Below are positions 17,065 to 26,601 of a stretch of DNA of 64,000 bases, piece after piece. The stretch is from Pseudomonas sp. Root71. Lineage in GTDB: Bacteria; Pseudomonadota; Gammaproteobacteria; Pseudomonadales; Pseudomonadaceae. The stretch covers positions 327,869-391,868 of the forward strand of contig NZ_LMHY01000029.1 in NCBI RefSeq assembly GCF_001429045.1, read 5' to 3'. The notes below the pieces were generated by a model that was not told the origin of the DNA, made no database searches, and worked only from the letters and a program-made list of their open reading frames with translations. Within the stretch, counting starts at the first letter, position 1. Each line of letters begins with the position of its first letter. Made by a program: the position numbers and the translations under genes.

Positions 17065-19512
17065 TCAGCGGACTTTTCCCTCGGCCAGCGCCAAGGCCTC
17101 TTGGTCAAAGTCATCGACATCGATGACCTTGCGCCGGGCCGCTTCGGCTTCGCGCAGGGTTTGGGCTTCCACCGGCTGCAACACGCCAGCTTCGAGGGCG
17201 GCATCGATCACCGACTCGCCGGCCACCGGTTTGACCTGGCCACTCTTGAGTGCCACATGCAACTTCTTCTGCAACGGCTGTGCGGCGCTCAACAGATTGC
17301 AGGCGTGCTGCAATGCACCGACCGGATCGTCGCTCGCTTGCGGGCGGTAGCAACCCAGGAGCACTTCCTCCAGTGCCGGGTCGCCTTTGGCGCGGCCAAT
17401 TACCCCGGCAACTTCGGCACCGAGTTTGTCCGATGGCCCTTTGTGTCGGCGACCGAACGGGAACACGATCACTCGCAACAGGCAGCCTGCGACTTTGTTC
17501 GGGAAGTTGCTCAGCAGTTCATCCATGGCCCGTTCCGCCTGGCCCAGGCTTTCTTCCATGGCCCAGCTCAGCAGTGGTGTCATGTACTGCGGTGAGTCGA
17601 GATCGTTGTAGCGCTTGAGTGCGGCCGAGGCCAGGTAAAGGTTGCTCAGGACATCGCCTAGCCGTGCGGACAGGCGTTCGCGACGTTTCAGTGCGCCGCC
17701 CAGCAACATCATGCTGAGGTCGGCGAGCAGGGCGAATGCAGCGGCCTGACGGTTGAGGGCACGGAAATACCCCTGGCTGAGCTTGTCGCCCGGTGTGTGT
17801 TCCAGGTGCCCGAAACCGAGATTGAGCACCAGCGTACTGGCGGCGTTGCCCACGGCAAAACCGATGTGCTTGAGCAGCAGGTCGTCGAATTCCCTGAGCG
17901 CCTGATCCTTGTCTTCACGGCCGGCGAGGGCCATTTCCTTGAGCACGAAGGGATGGCAGCGAATAGCGCCCTGGCCGAAGATCATCAGGTTGCGCGAAAG
18001 AATGTTCGCGCCTTCGACGGTGATGAAAATCGGCGCGCCGTTCCATTTGCGACCGAGGTAGTTGTTCGGCCCCATGATGATCGCCTTGCCGCCGTGCACA
18101 TCCATGGCATCGCTGATGCAGTCGCGGCCGCGTTCGGTCAGGTGGTACTTGAGAATCGCCGACAGCACCGACGGTTTCTCGCCCAGATCGACCGCATTGG
18201 CGGTCAGCATGCGGGCGGCGTCCATCATCCAGGCATTGCCACCAATGCGGGCCATGGCTTCCTGGATGCCTTCGAACGAAGCAATCGGCACATTGAACTG
18301 CTCGCGAACCTGGGCGTATTGGCCCGTGACCAGACTGGTGAACTTGGCCATGCCGGTGCCCACCGCCGGCAGGGAAATCGAACGCCCGACCGACAGGCAG
18401 TTCATCAGCATCATCCAGCCTTTGCCGAGCATCTCCTGGCCGCCGATGAGGAACTCCAGGGGGACGAACACGTCCTTGCCCGAGTTCGGGCCGTTCATGA
18501 AAGCCGCGCCCAACGGCAGATGCCGACGGCCGATGTCGACACCGGCGGTGTCGGTCGGAATCAGCGCCAGGCTGATGCCCAGGTCTTCCTTGTCGCCCAG
18601 CAGGTGATCCGGATCGTAGGCCTTGAAGGCCAGGCCGAGGAGGGTGGCCACCGGGCCGAGGGTGATGTAGCGCTTCTCCCAATTCAGGCGCAGGCCGAGG
18701 ACTTCCTGGCCTTCCCATTGACCTTTGCAGATCACCCCGGAGTCCGGCATGCCGCCGGCGTCGGAGCCGGCCAGCGGACCGGTCAGGGCAAAACACGGGA
18801 TGTCGTCGCCGCGCGCCAGGCGGGGCAGGTAATGGTTGCGTTGTTCGTCGGTGCCGTAATGCAGCAACAGTTCGGCCGGGCCGAGGGAGTTGGGGACCAT
18901 CACGGTGGAGGCGAGGTCGCCGCTGTGGCTCGCCAGTTTCATCGCCACTTGCGAGTGGGCATAGGCGGAGAAGCCTTTGCCGCCAAACTCCTTGGGGATG
19001 ATCAGGGCGAAAAAGCCGTTGTCCTTGATGAAGGTCCAGGCTTGCGGCGGCAGGTCCATGGTTTGACCGAGCTGCCATTCACTGACCATGGCGCAGAGTG
19101 TTTCGGTCGGCCCGTCGATGAAGGCCTGTTCCTCTTCATTCAATTGCGCCTTGGGATAGGACAGCAGTTTGTTCCAGTCCGGACGGCCACTGAACAGTTC
19201 GCCGTCCCACCAGACCGTGCCGGCGTCGATGGCATCGCGTTCGGTTTGCGACATCGGCGGCAGGGTTTTCTGGAACCAGTTGAACATCGGCGCGCTGAAC
19301 AATTTGCGGCGCAGGTCGGGCAGCAACAGGGGGGCTGCGACGGCGGCGATCAACACCCAGAAAACCAACAGCAACCAGCCCGGCGCGCGGCTGAAAGCGC
19401 CCATGGCCACGACATAGACGGCCACGATGATTAGGGCGGGCATCGGGGCGATGCGGCGGTGAGCCAAATAGGCAATTGCGACCAGCAGAACCAGTATCCA
19501 CAACAACAGCAT
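17065..19512 (-). CDS. fadE: acyl-CoA dehydrogenase, FadE type
   Basis: 815 residues, the length of the large E. coli FadE family and not of the ~380-residue enzymes. Two or three hydrophobic segments at the N-terminus (LLLWILVLLVAIAYLA; LIIVAVYVVAMGAF; LLLVFWVLIAAVAAPLLL) imply membrane association. The dehydrogenase core follows (FALTGPLAGSDAGGMPDSG; VEGANILSRNLMIFGQGAIRCHP), then the FadE-specific C-terminal domain. It carries out the first step of fatty-acid beta-oxidation with FAD. The ATG at 19512 lies 7 bases after GGAGG; the ATG at 19518 touches it. Position matches P. aeruginosa PA2815 by recall. Confidence 0.92.
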   Translation of the reverse strand: MLLLWILVLLVAIAYLAHRRIAPMPALIIVAVYVVAMGAFSRAPGWLLLVFWVLIAAVAAPLLLPDLRRKLFSAPMFNWFQKTLPPMSQTERDAIDAGTVWWDGELFSGRPDWNKLLSYPKAQLNEEEQAFIDGPTETLCAMVSEWQLGQTMDLPPQAWTFIKDNGFFALIIPKEFGGKGFSAYAHSQVAMKLASHSGDLASTVMVPNSLGPAELLLHYGTDEQRNHYLPRLARGDDIPCFALTGPLAGSDAGGMPDSGVICKGQWEGQEVLGLRLNWEKRYITLGPVATLLGLAFKAYDPDHLLGDKEDLGISLALIPTDTAGVDIGRRHLPLGAAFMNGPNSGKDVFVPLEFLIGGQEMLGKGWMMLMNCLSVGRSISLPAVGTGMAKFTSLVTGQYAQVREQFNVPIASFEGIQEAMARIGGNAWMMDAARMLTANAVDLGEKPSVLSAILKYHLTERGRDCISDAMDVHGGKAIIMGPNNYLGRKWNGAPIFITVEGANILSRNLMIFGQGAIRCHPFVLKEMALAGREDKDQALREFDDLLLKHIGFAVGNAASTLVLNLGFGHLEHTPGDKLSQGYFRALNRQAAAFALLADLSMMLLGGALKRRERLSARLGDVLSNLYLASAALKRYNDLDSPQYMTPLLSWAMEESLGQAERAMDELLSNFPNKVAGCLLRVIVFPFGRRHKGPSDKLGAEVAGVIGRAKGDPALEEVLLGCYRPQASDDPVGALQHACNLLSAAQPLQKKLHVALKSGQVKPVAGESVIDAALEAGVLQPVEAQTLREAEAARRKVIDVDDFDQEALALAEGKVR

Positions 19513-19716
19513 ATTCATTCCTCCGTGAAACCAGGGCGAACCAGCCCACAGAGCTTAGACGGCATCCGCGAAACAGGCTGGTTGGAGCGATGTGATTGGA
19601 ATCGTGGGAAAAGCGTTCATCGAGCAAGCGGCAAAGCGCCCATGTTTGGCCGAAACGTCGTTATCTCTGTGCTGAAGCTCTCGTTAGACTCAAGGCTTCC
19701 CCAGGAGATTATTCTG

Positions 19717-20376
19717 ATGCACGAGTATCTGAGTCCCGGCCGCTTCATCGATAGTGACCATCCGTCCGTCGTGGAGTTCGCCGAACAACACCGTGGCGTC
19801 AGTCGCGATCCGCTGGAGCAGGCGATCAGTCTCTATTACGCCGTGCGCGAAGCGGTGCGCTACAACCCGTACACGTTCAGTCGCGATCCGCAGACCTTGC
19901 GCGGCAGTTATGCGCTGGCGACCGGTGAGAGTTACTGCGTGCCCAAGGCCACGCTGCTGGCAGGTGCGGCGCGGCATTGCGGGATTCCCGCACGGATCGG
20001 CCTGGCGGATGTGCGCAATCATCTGTCGACGCCACGGCTGCTCGAATTGCTCAAGAGCGACATGTTCGCCATGCATGGCTACACCGAATTCTATTTGCAG
20101 GATCGCTGGGTCAAGGCGACACCAGCGTTCAACCGCAAACTCTGCGACCTGTTCAATGTGGCGCCGCTGGAATTCGACGGGGTCAACGACAGCGTTTTCC
20201 ATCCCTTCAACCGCGATGGCGCGAAGCTGATGGAGTACCTCGTCGATCACGGCCAGTTCGCCGACGTACCTGAAACGTTCTTTTTCGAACACCTGGAAAA
20301 GTGCTATCCGCACCTGTTCGGTGAGCAACAGCAACCGCTGCTGGGCGACATGCAGAGCGATTTGAGTCGCGCCTGA
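19717..20376 (+). CDS. transglutaminase-like cysteine peptidase family protein
   Basis: 219 residues with the transglutaminase-fold signature: Cys in ATGESYCVPKATLLAGAARHCGIPARIG, His in AMHGYTEFYLQDRWVKATPAFN and a following acidic residue. No signal peptide, so it is cytoplasmic. Substrate unknown; members of this fold include proteases and amidases. The ATG at 19717 has AGGAG 9 bases before it; the longer frame to 19459 overlaps the divergent fadE start. It is followed closely by the GST gene. Confidence 0.82.
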   Translation: MHEYLSPGRFIDSDHPSVVEFAEQHRGVSRDPLEQAISLYYAVREAVRYNPYTFSRDPQTLRGSYALATGESYCVPKATLLAGAARHCGIPARIGLADVRNHLSTPRLLELLKSDMFAMHGYTEFYLQDRWVKATPAFNRKLCDLFNVAPLEFDGVNDSVFHPFNRDGAKLMEYLVDHGQFADVPETFFFEHLEKCYPHLFGEQQQPLLGDMQSDLSRA

Positions 20377-20419
20377 TCCGGCGTATGCTGCCTGCCCACT
20401 TACCGAAAAAGAGGCGGTC

Positions 20420-21043
20420 ATGCTGAAGATCTGGGGTCGGAAAAACTCGTCGAATGTCAGAAAGCCATTGTGGGCCGCCGAAGAACTGGGACTGGCCTAC
20501 GAGGCTATCGATGCCGGTGGCGCCTTTGGTGTCGTCGATACGCCCGAGTACCGCGCCATGAATCCCAATGGTCGCGTGCCTGTCATTGAAGACGGCGGTT
20601 TTGTGTTGTGGGAATCCAACGCCATCGTGCGTTACCTGATGGCCTTGCATGCTGACGACACGGCCTGGTACCCGAAAAATCCAAAGGCCCGCGCCACTGC
20701 CGACAAGTGGATGGACTGGACCACCTCGAGCTTTGCCGGCCCGCTCCGTACTGTGTTCTGGGGTGTGCTGCGTACCCCGGCAGACCAGCAGGACTGGCCC
20801 GCCATCAAGGCGGCGATCAAGGAATGCGACACGTTGCTGGCGATGGCCGATCAGGCGCTGGCCGCCACACCCTACCTGTCCGGAGACGAGATCGGCATGG
20901 GTGACATTCCCCTGGGCAGTTTCATTTATGCCTGGTTCGAAATGCCGATCGAGCGTGCACCGCAACTTCATCTGGAGGCCTGGTACGCGCGGTTGAAACA
21001 GCGTCCGGCGTATCAAAAGGCGGTCATGACCGCGTTGACTTAA
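20420..21043 (+). CDS. glutathione S-transferase
   Basis: 207 residues: an N-terminal thioredoxin-like domain (MLKIWGRKNSSNVRKPLWAAEELGL; NPNGRVPVIEDGGFVLWESNAIVRYL, with the cis-Pro and Glu-Ser of the glutathione site) and an all-helical C-terminal domain. Cytosolic. Substrate cannot be predicted. GAGG sits 5 bases before the ATG. It occupies the place of P. aeruginosa PA2813 as I recall it. Confidence 0.9.
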   Translation: MLKIWGRKNSSNVRKPLWAAEELGLAYEAIDAGGAFGVVDTPEYRAMNPNGRVPVIEDGGFVLWESNAIVRYLMALHADDTAWYPKNPKARATADKWMDWTTSSFAGPLRTVFWGVLRTPADQQDWPAIKAAIKECDTLLAMADQALAATPYLSGDEIGMGDIPLGSFIYAWFEMPIERAPQLHLEAWYARLKQRPAYQKAVMTALT

Positions 21044-21175
21044 TACTCACTATCGACACGCTTGACTGTACTTGTGTGGCGGCGACAAGCACCATTGTGC
21101 CAGTTCGCTGCGGTTGTATTGTTCGCCGCCGCCCATACTTATTCCTTTCTTCCCTTCTTGGTGCGTAAATCAGAT

Positions 21176-22108
21176 ATGAGTTCCGCTCTGTCCATCCGGC
21201 AGCTAACCAAAACCTACGGCAACGGTTTCCAGGCCCTGAGTGGTATCGATCTGGATGTCGCCGAAGGTGACTTCTTCGCCTTGCTCGGCCCCAACGGCGC
21301 CGGCAAATCCACGACCATCGGCATTCTCTCGACCCTGGTGAACAAGACCAGCGGCACGGTGAATATCTTCGGTCACGACCTGGACAGGAATCCCGCGCAG
21401 CTCAAGCGCTCCATCGGCGTGGTGCCTCAGGAATTCAACTTCAACCAGTTCGAAAAGACCTTCGACATCGTCGTGACCCAGGCCGGCTACTACGGCATCC
21501 CGGCGAAAATCGCCAAGGAACGCGCCGAACAGTACCTGACCCAGCTCGGCCTGTGGGACAAGAAGGACGTGCCGTCACGCTCGCTGTCCGGCGGCATGAA
21601 GCGTCGCCTGATGATCGCCCGCGCGCTGGTTCATGAACCGCGCCTGCTGATCCTCGACGAACCGACCGCCGGGGTGGACATCGAACTGCGTCGTTCGATG
21701 TGGAGCTTCCTCACCGAGCTGAACCAGAAAGGCATCACCATCATCCTCACCACCCACTACCTGGAAGAGGCTGAACAGCTGTGCCGCAACATCGGCATCA
21801 TCGACCACGGCACCATCGTCGAGAACACCAGCATGAAGCAGTTGCTCAGCCAATTGCATGTAGAAACCTTCCTGCTGGATATGAAGAACACGTTGCAAGT
21901 GGCGCCGCAGTTGCTCGGCTACCCGTCCCGGTTGATCGACAGCCACACCTTGGAAGTCCAGGTGGACAAGTCCATGGGCATCACCGCGCTGTTCACCCAG
22001 TTGGCGCAGCAGAACATCGAAGTACAGAGCCTGCGTAACAAAACCAATCGCCTTGAGGAGTTGTTCGTGTCCCTGGTGGAGAAAAATCTGTCGAAGGTGG
22101 CGGTATGA
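21176..22108 (+). CDS. ABC-2 type exporter, ATP-binding subunit (YadG-like)
   Basis: 310 residues with Walker A GPNGAGKST, Q-loop VVPQEFNFN, signature LSGGMKRRL, Walker B LLILDEPTAGVD and H-loop LTTHYLEEAEQLC. A DrrA/YadG-like C-terminal region follows. It energises the permease encoded next, with which it overlaps by four bases. Substrate unknown. The ATG at 21176 is chosen because the ABC domain begins immediately; the 38-codon extension upstream shows no conservation pattern. Confidence 0.92.
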   Translation: MSSALSIRQLTKTYGNGFQALSGIDLDVAEGDFFALLGPNGAGKSTTIGILSTLVNKTSGTVNIFGHDLDRNPAQLKRSIGVVPQEFNFNQFEKTFDIVVTQAGYYGIPAKIAKERAEQYLTQLGLWDKKDVPSRSLSGGMKRRLMIARALVHEPRLLILDEPTAGVDIELRRSMWSFLTELNQKGITIILTTHYLEEAEQLCRNIGIIDHGTIVENTSMKQLLSQLHVETFLLDMKNTLQVAPQLLGYPSRLIDSHTLEVQVDKSMGITALFTQLAQQNIEVQSLRNKTNRLEELFVSLVEKNLSKVAV

Positions 22109-22884
22109 GTTCCGAGCTGCGCCCCAACCTCGTTGCCCTCAACACCATCGTTTACCGTGAAGTCCGGCGTTTCACCCGGATCTGGCCGCAGACCCTGCTG
22201 CCACCCGCGATCACCATGGTTTTGTACTTCGTGATCTTCGGTAATCTGATCGGTCGGCAGATCGGCGACATGGGTGGCTTCACCTATATGGAGTACATCG
22301 TGCCGGGACTGATCATGATGTCGGTGATCACCAACTCCTACGGCAACGTGGTGTCGAGTTTCTTCGGCAGCAAGTTCCAGCGGTCCATTGAAGAACTGAT
22401 GGTCTCGCCGCTGTCGCCGCACACGATTCTGATCGGCTACACCCTGGGCGGTGTGCTGCGCGGGTTGATGGTGGGGATCATCGTGACTCTGCTGTCGCTA
22501 TTTTTCACCCATTTGCAGGTGCATCACCTGGGCGTGACCATTCTGGTGGTAGTGCTGACCGCGACGATCTTCTCGCTGCTGGGCTTCATCAACGCCGTGT
22601 TTGCGCGCAACTTCGATGACATTTCGATCATTCCGACTTTCGTGCTGACGCCACTGACCTACCTGGGCGGGGTCTTCTACTCGATCACCTTGCTGCCGCC
22701 GTTCTGGCAGACCGTGTCCCTGGCCAACCCGGTGCTGCACATGGTCAACGCGTTCCGTTACGGCATCCTTGGCGTTTCGGATATCCGCATCAGCGTGGCC
22801 ATCGCCTTCATGCTGGTTGCGACCGTGGTGCTGTATCTCGGTAGTGCGCGGTTGCTGGTGAGTGGACGCGGGATGCGTACCTGA
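22105..22884 (+). CDS. ABC-2 type exporter, permease subunit (YadH-like)
   Basis: 259 residues with six hydrophobic segments and the ABC-2 permease motif (LANPVLHMVNAFRYGILG). It starts inside the stop region of the ATPase gene (ATGA overlap), so the two form one transporter. The family exports hydrophobic compounds or polysaccharides; nothing here narrows it down. Confidence 0.92.
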   Translation: MSSELRPNLVALNTIVYREVRRFTRIWPQTLLPPAITMVLYFVIFGNLIGRQIGDMGGFTYMEYIVPGLIMMSVITNSYGNVVSSFFGSKFQRSIEELMVSPLSPHTILIGYTLGGVLRGLMVGIIVTLLSLFFTHLQVHHLGVTILVVVLTATIFSLLGFINAVFARNFDDISIIPTFVLTPLTYLGGVFYSITLLPPFWQTVSLANPVLHMVNAFRYGILGVSDIRISVAIAFMLVATVVLYLGSARLLVSGRGMRT

Positions 22885-22898
22885 CCCGCAGCAAACCC

Positions 22899-22928
22899 TT
22901 GTAGGAGCTGGCTTGCCAGCGATGGCGT
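22899..22928 (+). repeat. single REP element
   Basis: TTGTAGGAGCTGGCTTGCCAGCG and the bases that follow match one arm of a common fluorescens-group REP, with an internal palindrome GCTGGCTTGCCAGC. No inverted partner lies nearby, so it is a solitary REP rather than a REPIN. Confidence 0.7.
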
Positions 22929-22948
22929 CAGCCCAGCCACCGAAAAAA

Positions 22949-22973
22949 AACGGCCTCCCAAGTGGAGGCCGTT
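22949..22973 (-). terminator. Rho-independent terminator
   Basis: A 10-bp stem (AACGGCCTCC / GGAGGCCGTT) with a five-base loop. On the minus strand it runs into eight Ts (As at 22943-22950). It lies right after the stop of the minus gene ending at 22982. Confidence 0.88.
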
Positions 22974-22981
22974 CTGCATTC

Positions 22982-23497
22982 TCACATCCGGCTTTTCTTG
23001 CGCCGCTTCCACTGCCTGGCCACCCACCAGCGCCAATACATCATCACCAGGAAGTAGGCCAGTGCACCCAGTACCAGCCCCGTCACTACCGAGCCCAGCA
23101 GGAACGGTTGCCACAAGGTCGAGATTTCACCCCTGATCCATTCCCAGGTCAGTGAGTCCGGCAACTGTCGGGCGGGAACGTCCATCAGCCAGGCGCCGGT
23201 CTGGTAGGTGCAGAAGAACACCGCGGGCATGGTGATCGGGTTGGTCAGCCAGACCAGACTCACGGCTATCGGCATGTTGCCGCGCACGATGATGGCGAGG
23301 ATTGCCGCCAGCAGCATCTGCAGCGGGATCGGCAGGAACGCGGCGAACAGGCCCACCGCCATGGCGCGGGCAACGGAGTGGCGGTTGAGGTGCCACAGGT
23401 TCGGGTCATGCAGCAGCGTGCCGAGAAAGCGTAAGGATTTGTGTTCCCTGATACTCATCGGGTCTGGCATGTAACGTTTGAATAAGCGCCGGGGCAT
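22982..23497 (-). CDS. DUF2062 membrane protein
   Basis: 171 residues with two or three hydrophobic segments and the DUF2062 phrases (HSVARAMAVGLFAAFLPIPLQ; NMPIAVSLVWLTNPITMPAVFF). The C-terminus is strongly basic (RQWKRRKKSR). Inner membrane; function unknown. The start at 23497 follows a GAGAAG site; the frame to 23542 adds an unconvincing basic leader. It is divergent from comEC, as I recall from other Pseudomonas. Confidence 0.85.
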   Translation of the reverse strand: MPRRLFKRYMPDPMSIREHKSLRFLGTLLHDPNLWHLNRHSVARAMAVGLFAAFLPIPLQMLLAAILAIIVRGNMPIAVSLVWLTNPITMPAVFFCTYQTGAWLMDVPARQLPDSLTWEWIRGEISTLWQPFLLGSVVTGLVLGALAYFLVMMYWRWWVARQWKRRKKSRM

Positions 23498-23632
23498 AAG
23501 GCTTCTCGGTCGGTCAAGGCGGCAAGTATGTCTGGATTCCATGAACTACCCATTCAGACTTTGTGACAATTAATAACGGCGCTGGCGCGATGGGCGGGCT
23601 AAGCCTTGGAGGGGACTTTCAAGGACGGGCTT

Positions 23633-25867
23633 ATGCGCACAGGGATGATGGCGCTGGCGCTGGGTCTGTTGACCTTGCGTTTTTTACCGGTATTACCGCC
23701 GGTCTGGTTGTGGCTGGCGATGCCGGTGGCGGGTCTGATGTTGCTGCCGTTCAGGACCTATCCGGTGGCGTTTTACCTGTTCGGCTTGAGTTGGGCCTGC
23801 GCGAATGCGCAGTGGGCGCTGGATGACCGGTTGCCGCCGGCGCTGGATGGAGAAACCCGCTGGGTCGAAGGCCGGGTCACGGGCTTGCCCCGGCAGGACG
23901 ATGGCGTCGTGCGTTTCGAATTGACCGACATCCAGTCCCGACGGACCCGGCTGCCGCGGCAAATGCGCCTGGCCTGGTATGGCGGACCGCCGGTGAGCGG
24001 TGGCGAGCGCTGGCGGCTGGCCGTCAAGTTGAAGCGCCCGGTCGGGCTCCTCAATCCGCAGGCCTTCGACTATCAGGCCTGGTTGTTGGCGCAACGCATC
24101 GGGGCCATCGGGACGATCAAGCAGGGCGAACGCCTTGCGCCAGCCCGATGGGCCTGGCGCGATGCCATCCGCCAGCGTTTGCTGGCGGTGGATGCCCAAG
24201 GGCGAAGCGGCGCGTTGACGGCATTGGTACTCGGGGACGGCGCCGGGCTGAGCCGCGAAGACTGGCAGGTATTGCAGGACACCGGCACGGTGCATCTGTT
24301 GGTGATTTCCGGGCAGCACATCGGATTGTTGGCGGGCGTGGTGTATCTGTTGATCGCCGGCCTGGCCCGCTTCGGGTTATGGCCGAACCGTCTGCCATGG
24401 TTGCCCTGGGCGTGTGGCCTGGCATTCGCCGCTGCGCTCGGCTACGGGATGCTGGCCGGTTTCGAGGTGCCGGTGCGGCGGGCCTGCCTGATGATTGCAA
24501 TGGTGTTGTTGTGGCGTCTGCGGTTCCGTCATCTCGGTGCATGGTGGCCACTGTTGCTGGCACTCGACGGCATATTGCTGCTGGAACCGCTGTCGAGTCT
24601 CCAGCCTGGTTTCTGGCTGTCTTTCGCGGCCGTGGCAGTCTTGATATTGACCTTCGGCGGACGTTTGGGGCCTTGGCGCTGGTGGCAGACCTGGACCCGT
24701 GCCCAGTGGCTGATTGCAATCGGTCTGTGTCCGTTGTTACTGGCGCTGGGGTTGCCAATCAGTCTCAGCGGGCCGCTGGCCAATTTATTTGCGGTGCCCT
24801 GGATCAGTCTGGTGGTCCTGCCGCCGGCGTTGCTCGGGACACTGTTGCTGCCGGTGCCTTACGTGGGTGAGAAGTTGCTGTGGCTGGCCGGTGGCCTGAT
24901 CGATGGCTGGTTCAGGGCGTTGGGGCTCGTCTCCGGCCAGGTTCCCGCGTGGGTGCCCGCGGCAGTCCCGCCATGGGCTTGGGTAATCGGTGCCATTGGC
25001 GCCTTTTTGCTATTGCTGCCGCGAGGCTTGCCGATGCGCCCGTTAGGTTGGCCCATGCTGTTGATGCTGGTTTTTTCGCCCAGGCCGATGTTGCAGGAGG
25101 GCATGGCCGAAGTCTGGCAACTGGATGTGGGGCAGGGCTTGTCAATCCTGGTACGCACTCGGCATCACACGTTGCTGTACGACGCCGGCCCGCGTTTCGG
25201 TGAACTCGACCAAGGGGAGCGGGTGGTGCTGCCGGCATTGCGCAAACTGGGGGTGAAGGGGCTCGACATGATGCTTATCAGCCACGCCCATGCCGATCAT
25301 GCCGGCGGTGCCCCGGCGATTGCCAGGGGCTTGCCGGTGAAACAGGTGGTCAGTGGTGAACCGTCAGACTTGCCTGCGCAATTGCAAGCCGGGAGCTGTG
25401 AGAGCGGTCGGCAATGGACCTGGGATGAAGTCGATTTCCAGTTCTGGCACTGGCCATTGGCCGGCGACAGCAACCAGAACTCCTGTGTCTTGTTGATCGA
25501 AGCCAATGGTGAACGGTTGCTGTTGAGTGGCGACATTGATGCCGCCGCCGAAAGAGCCCTGCTGGACAGCGCGTTGGCCCGGCCCACCGATTGGCTGCAG
25601 GCGCCACACCACGGCAGTCGCAGTTCGTCGTCCAATGTCCTGTTGGATGTCCTGCGACCCAAAGGGGGGCTGATCTCTCGCGGGCAAGGCAATTCGTTTG
25701 GCCATCCGCATCCTACGGTCATCGCGCGTTATCAAAAACGTGGAGTGGCGATCTACGACAGCGTCGAACAGGGTGCCATTCGTCTGCAACTGGGACGCTT
25801 CGAGTCGCCGTGGTCAATGCGCCAGGAACGGCGTTTCTGGCGCGATCCGCCGCCCTTGAATCCATAA
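23633..25867 (+). CDS. comEC: DNA internalisation protein ComEC/Rec2
   Basis: 744 residues in three parts: an N-terminal OB-like DUF4131 region, the Competence core with many membrane helices (ALVLGDGAGLSREDWQVLQDTGTVHLLVISGQHIGLLAG; FEVPVRRACLMIAMVLL) and a C-terminal metallo-beta-lactamase domain (VWQLDVGQGLSILVRT; ISHAHADHAGG; LLLSGDIDAAAE; LQAPHHGS). It forms the inner-membrane channel for single-stranded DNA in natural transformation. The ATG at 23633 is 7 bases after AAGGA. No other competence gene is visible in the window. Confidence 0.93.
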   Translation: MRTGMMALALGLLTLRFLPVLPPVWLWLAMPVAGLMLLPFRTYPVAFYLFGLSWACANAQWALDDRLPPALDGETRWVEGRVTGLPRQDDGVVRFELTDIQSRRTRLPRQMRLAWYGGPPVSGGERWRLAVKLKRPVGLLNPQAFDYQAWLLAQRIGAIGTIKQGERLAPARWAWRDAIRQRLLAVDAQGRSGALTALVLGDGAGLSREDWQVLQDTGTVHLLVISGQHIGLLAGVVYLLIAGLARFGLWPNRLPWLPWACGLAFAAALGYGMLAGFEVPVRRACLMIAMVLLWRLRFRHLGAWWPLLLALDGILLLEPLSSLQPGFWLSFAAVAVLILTFGGRLGPWRWWQTWTRAQWLIAIGLCPLLLALGLPISLSGPLANLFAVPWISLVVLPPALLGTLLLPVPYVGEKLLWLAGGLIDGWFRALGLVSGQVPAWVPAAVPPWAWVIGAIGAFLLLLPRGLPMRPLGWPMLLMLVFSPRPMLQEGMAEVWQLDVGQGLSILVRTRHHTLLYDAGPRFGELDQGERVVLPALRKLGVKGLDMMLISHAHADHAGGAPAIARGLPVKQVVSGEPSDLPAQLQAGSCESGRQWTWDEVDFQFWHWPLAGDSNQNSCVLLIEANGERLLLSGDIDAAAERALLDSALARPTDWLQAPHHGSRSSSSNVLLDVLRPKGGLISRGQGNSFGHPHPTVIARYQKRGVAIYDSVEQGAIRLQLGRFESPWSMRQERRFWRDPPPLNP

Positions 25868-25965
25868 ACGAGCATTATAAAGGCACGACCGGATGCGACA
25901 TCACGGTCTTCGGTGCTTGCACCCCCTATGTTAGAGTGGCGCACTTTTTCGAGGGGGCTGTCACT

Positions 25966-26601
25966 GTGTGGGAATTGGTCAAATCCGGCGGCTGGATGAT
26001 GCTGCCGATCATTTTGAGTTCCATCGCGGCCATGGCGATCGTTGCCGAGCGTCTGTGGACCCTGCGGGCCAGCCGCGTGACCCCGGAGCACTTGCTCGGG
26101 CAGGTCTGGGTCTGGATCAAGGACAAGAAACTCAACAAAGACAGACTCAAGGAACTGCGCGCCAACTCGCCGCTGGGTGAGATCCTCGCCGCGGGCCTTG
26201 CCAACTCCAAGCATGGTCGCGAGATCATGAAAGAGTGCATCGAAGAGGCTGCTGCGCGGGTCATCCACGATCTGGAACGTTACATCAACGCCCTCGGCAC
26301 TATTGCTGCCATGGCCCCGTTGCTGGGCTTGCTTGGTACCGTGCTGGGCATGATCGATATTTTCAGCGCGTTTACCGGCAGTGGCATGACCACCAACGCT
26401 TCGGTGCTGGCCGGTGGTATTTCCAAGGCCCTGATCACCACGGCCGCCGGTTTGATGGTCGGTATCCCGGCGGTATTCTTCCATCGATTCCTGCAACGCC
26501 GGATCGATGAGCTGGTGGTAGGGATGGAGCAGGAAGCGATCAAACTGGTCGAGGTAGTGCAGGGCGACCGCGACGTGGACCTGGCCGAGGGCAAAGCGTG
26601 A
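25966..26601 (+). CDS. exbB: ExbB/TolQ-family proton channel protein
   Basis: 211 residues with three membrane helices (WMMLPIILSSIAAMAIVAERLW; LGTIAAMAPLLGLLGTVLGMIDIF; ALITTAAGLMVGIPAVFFH) and the conserved ExbB/TolQ wording. The GTG at 25966 lies 8 bases after GAGGGGG; the long upstream frame runs through the comEC end and is not used. With ExbD it forms a proton-driven motor. The partner energised (TonB or something else) is unknown, and no tonB gene is adjacent. Confidence 0.92.
   Translation: MWELVKSGGWMMLPIILSSIAAMAIVAERLWTLRASRVTPEHLLGQVWVWIKDKKLNKDRLKELRANSPLGEILAAGLANSKHGREIMKECIEEAAARVIHDLERYINALGTIAAMAPLLGLLGTVLGMIDIFSAFTGSGMTTNASVLAGGISKALITTAAGLMVGIPAVFFHRFLQRRIDELVVGMEQEAIKLVEVVQGDRDVDLAEGKA

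Noticed and set aside
17797..19434. 545-codon plus-strand frame opposite the acyl-CoA dehydrogenase gene
   Set aside because: Shadow of a strongly codon-biased gene; His/Gln/Gly-rich product, no binding site, and the minus-strand protein is unmistakable.
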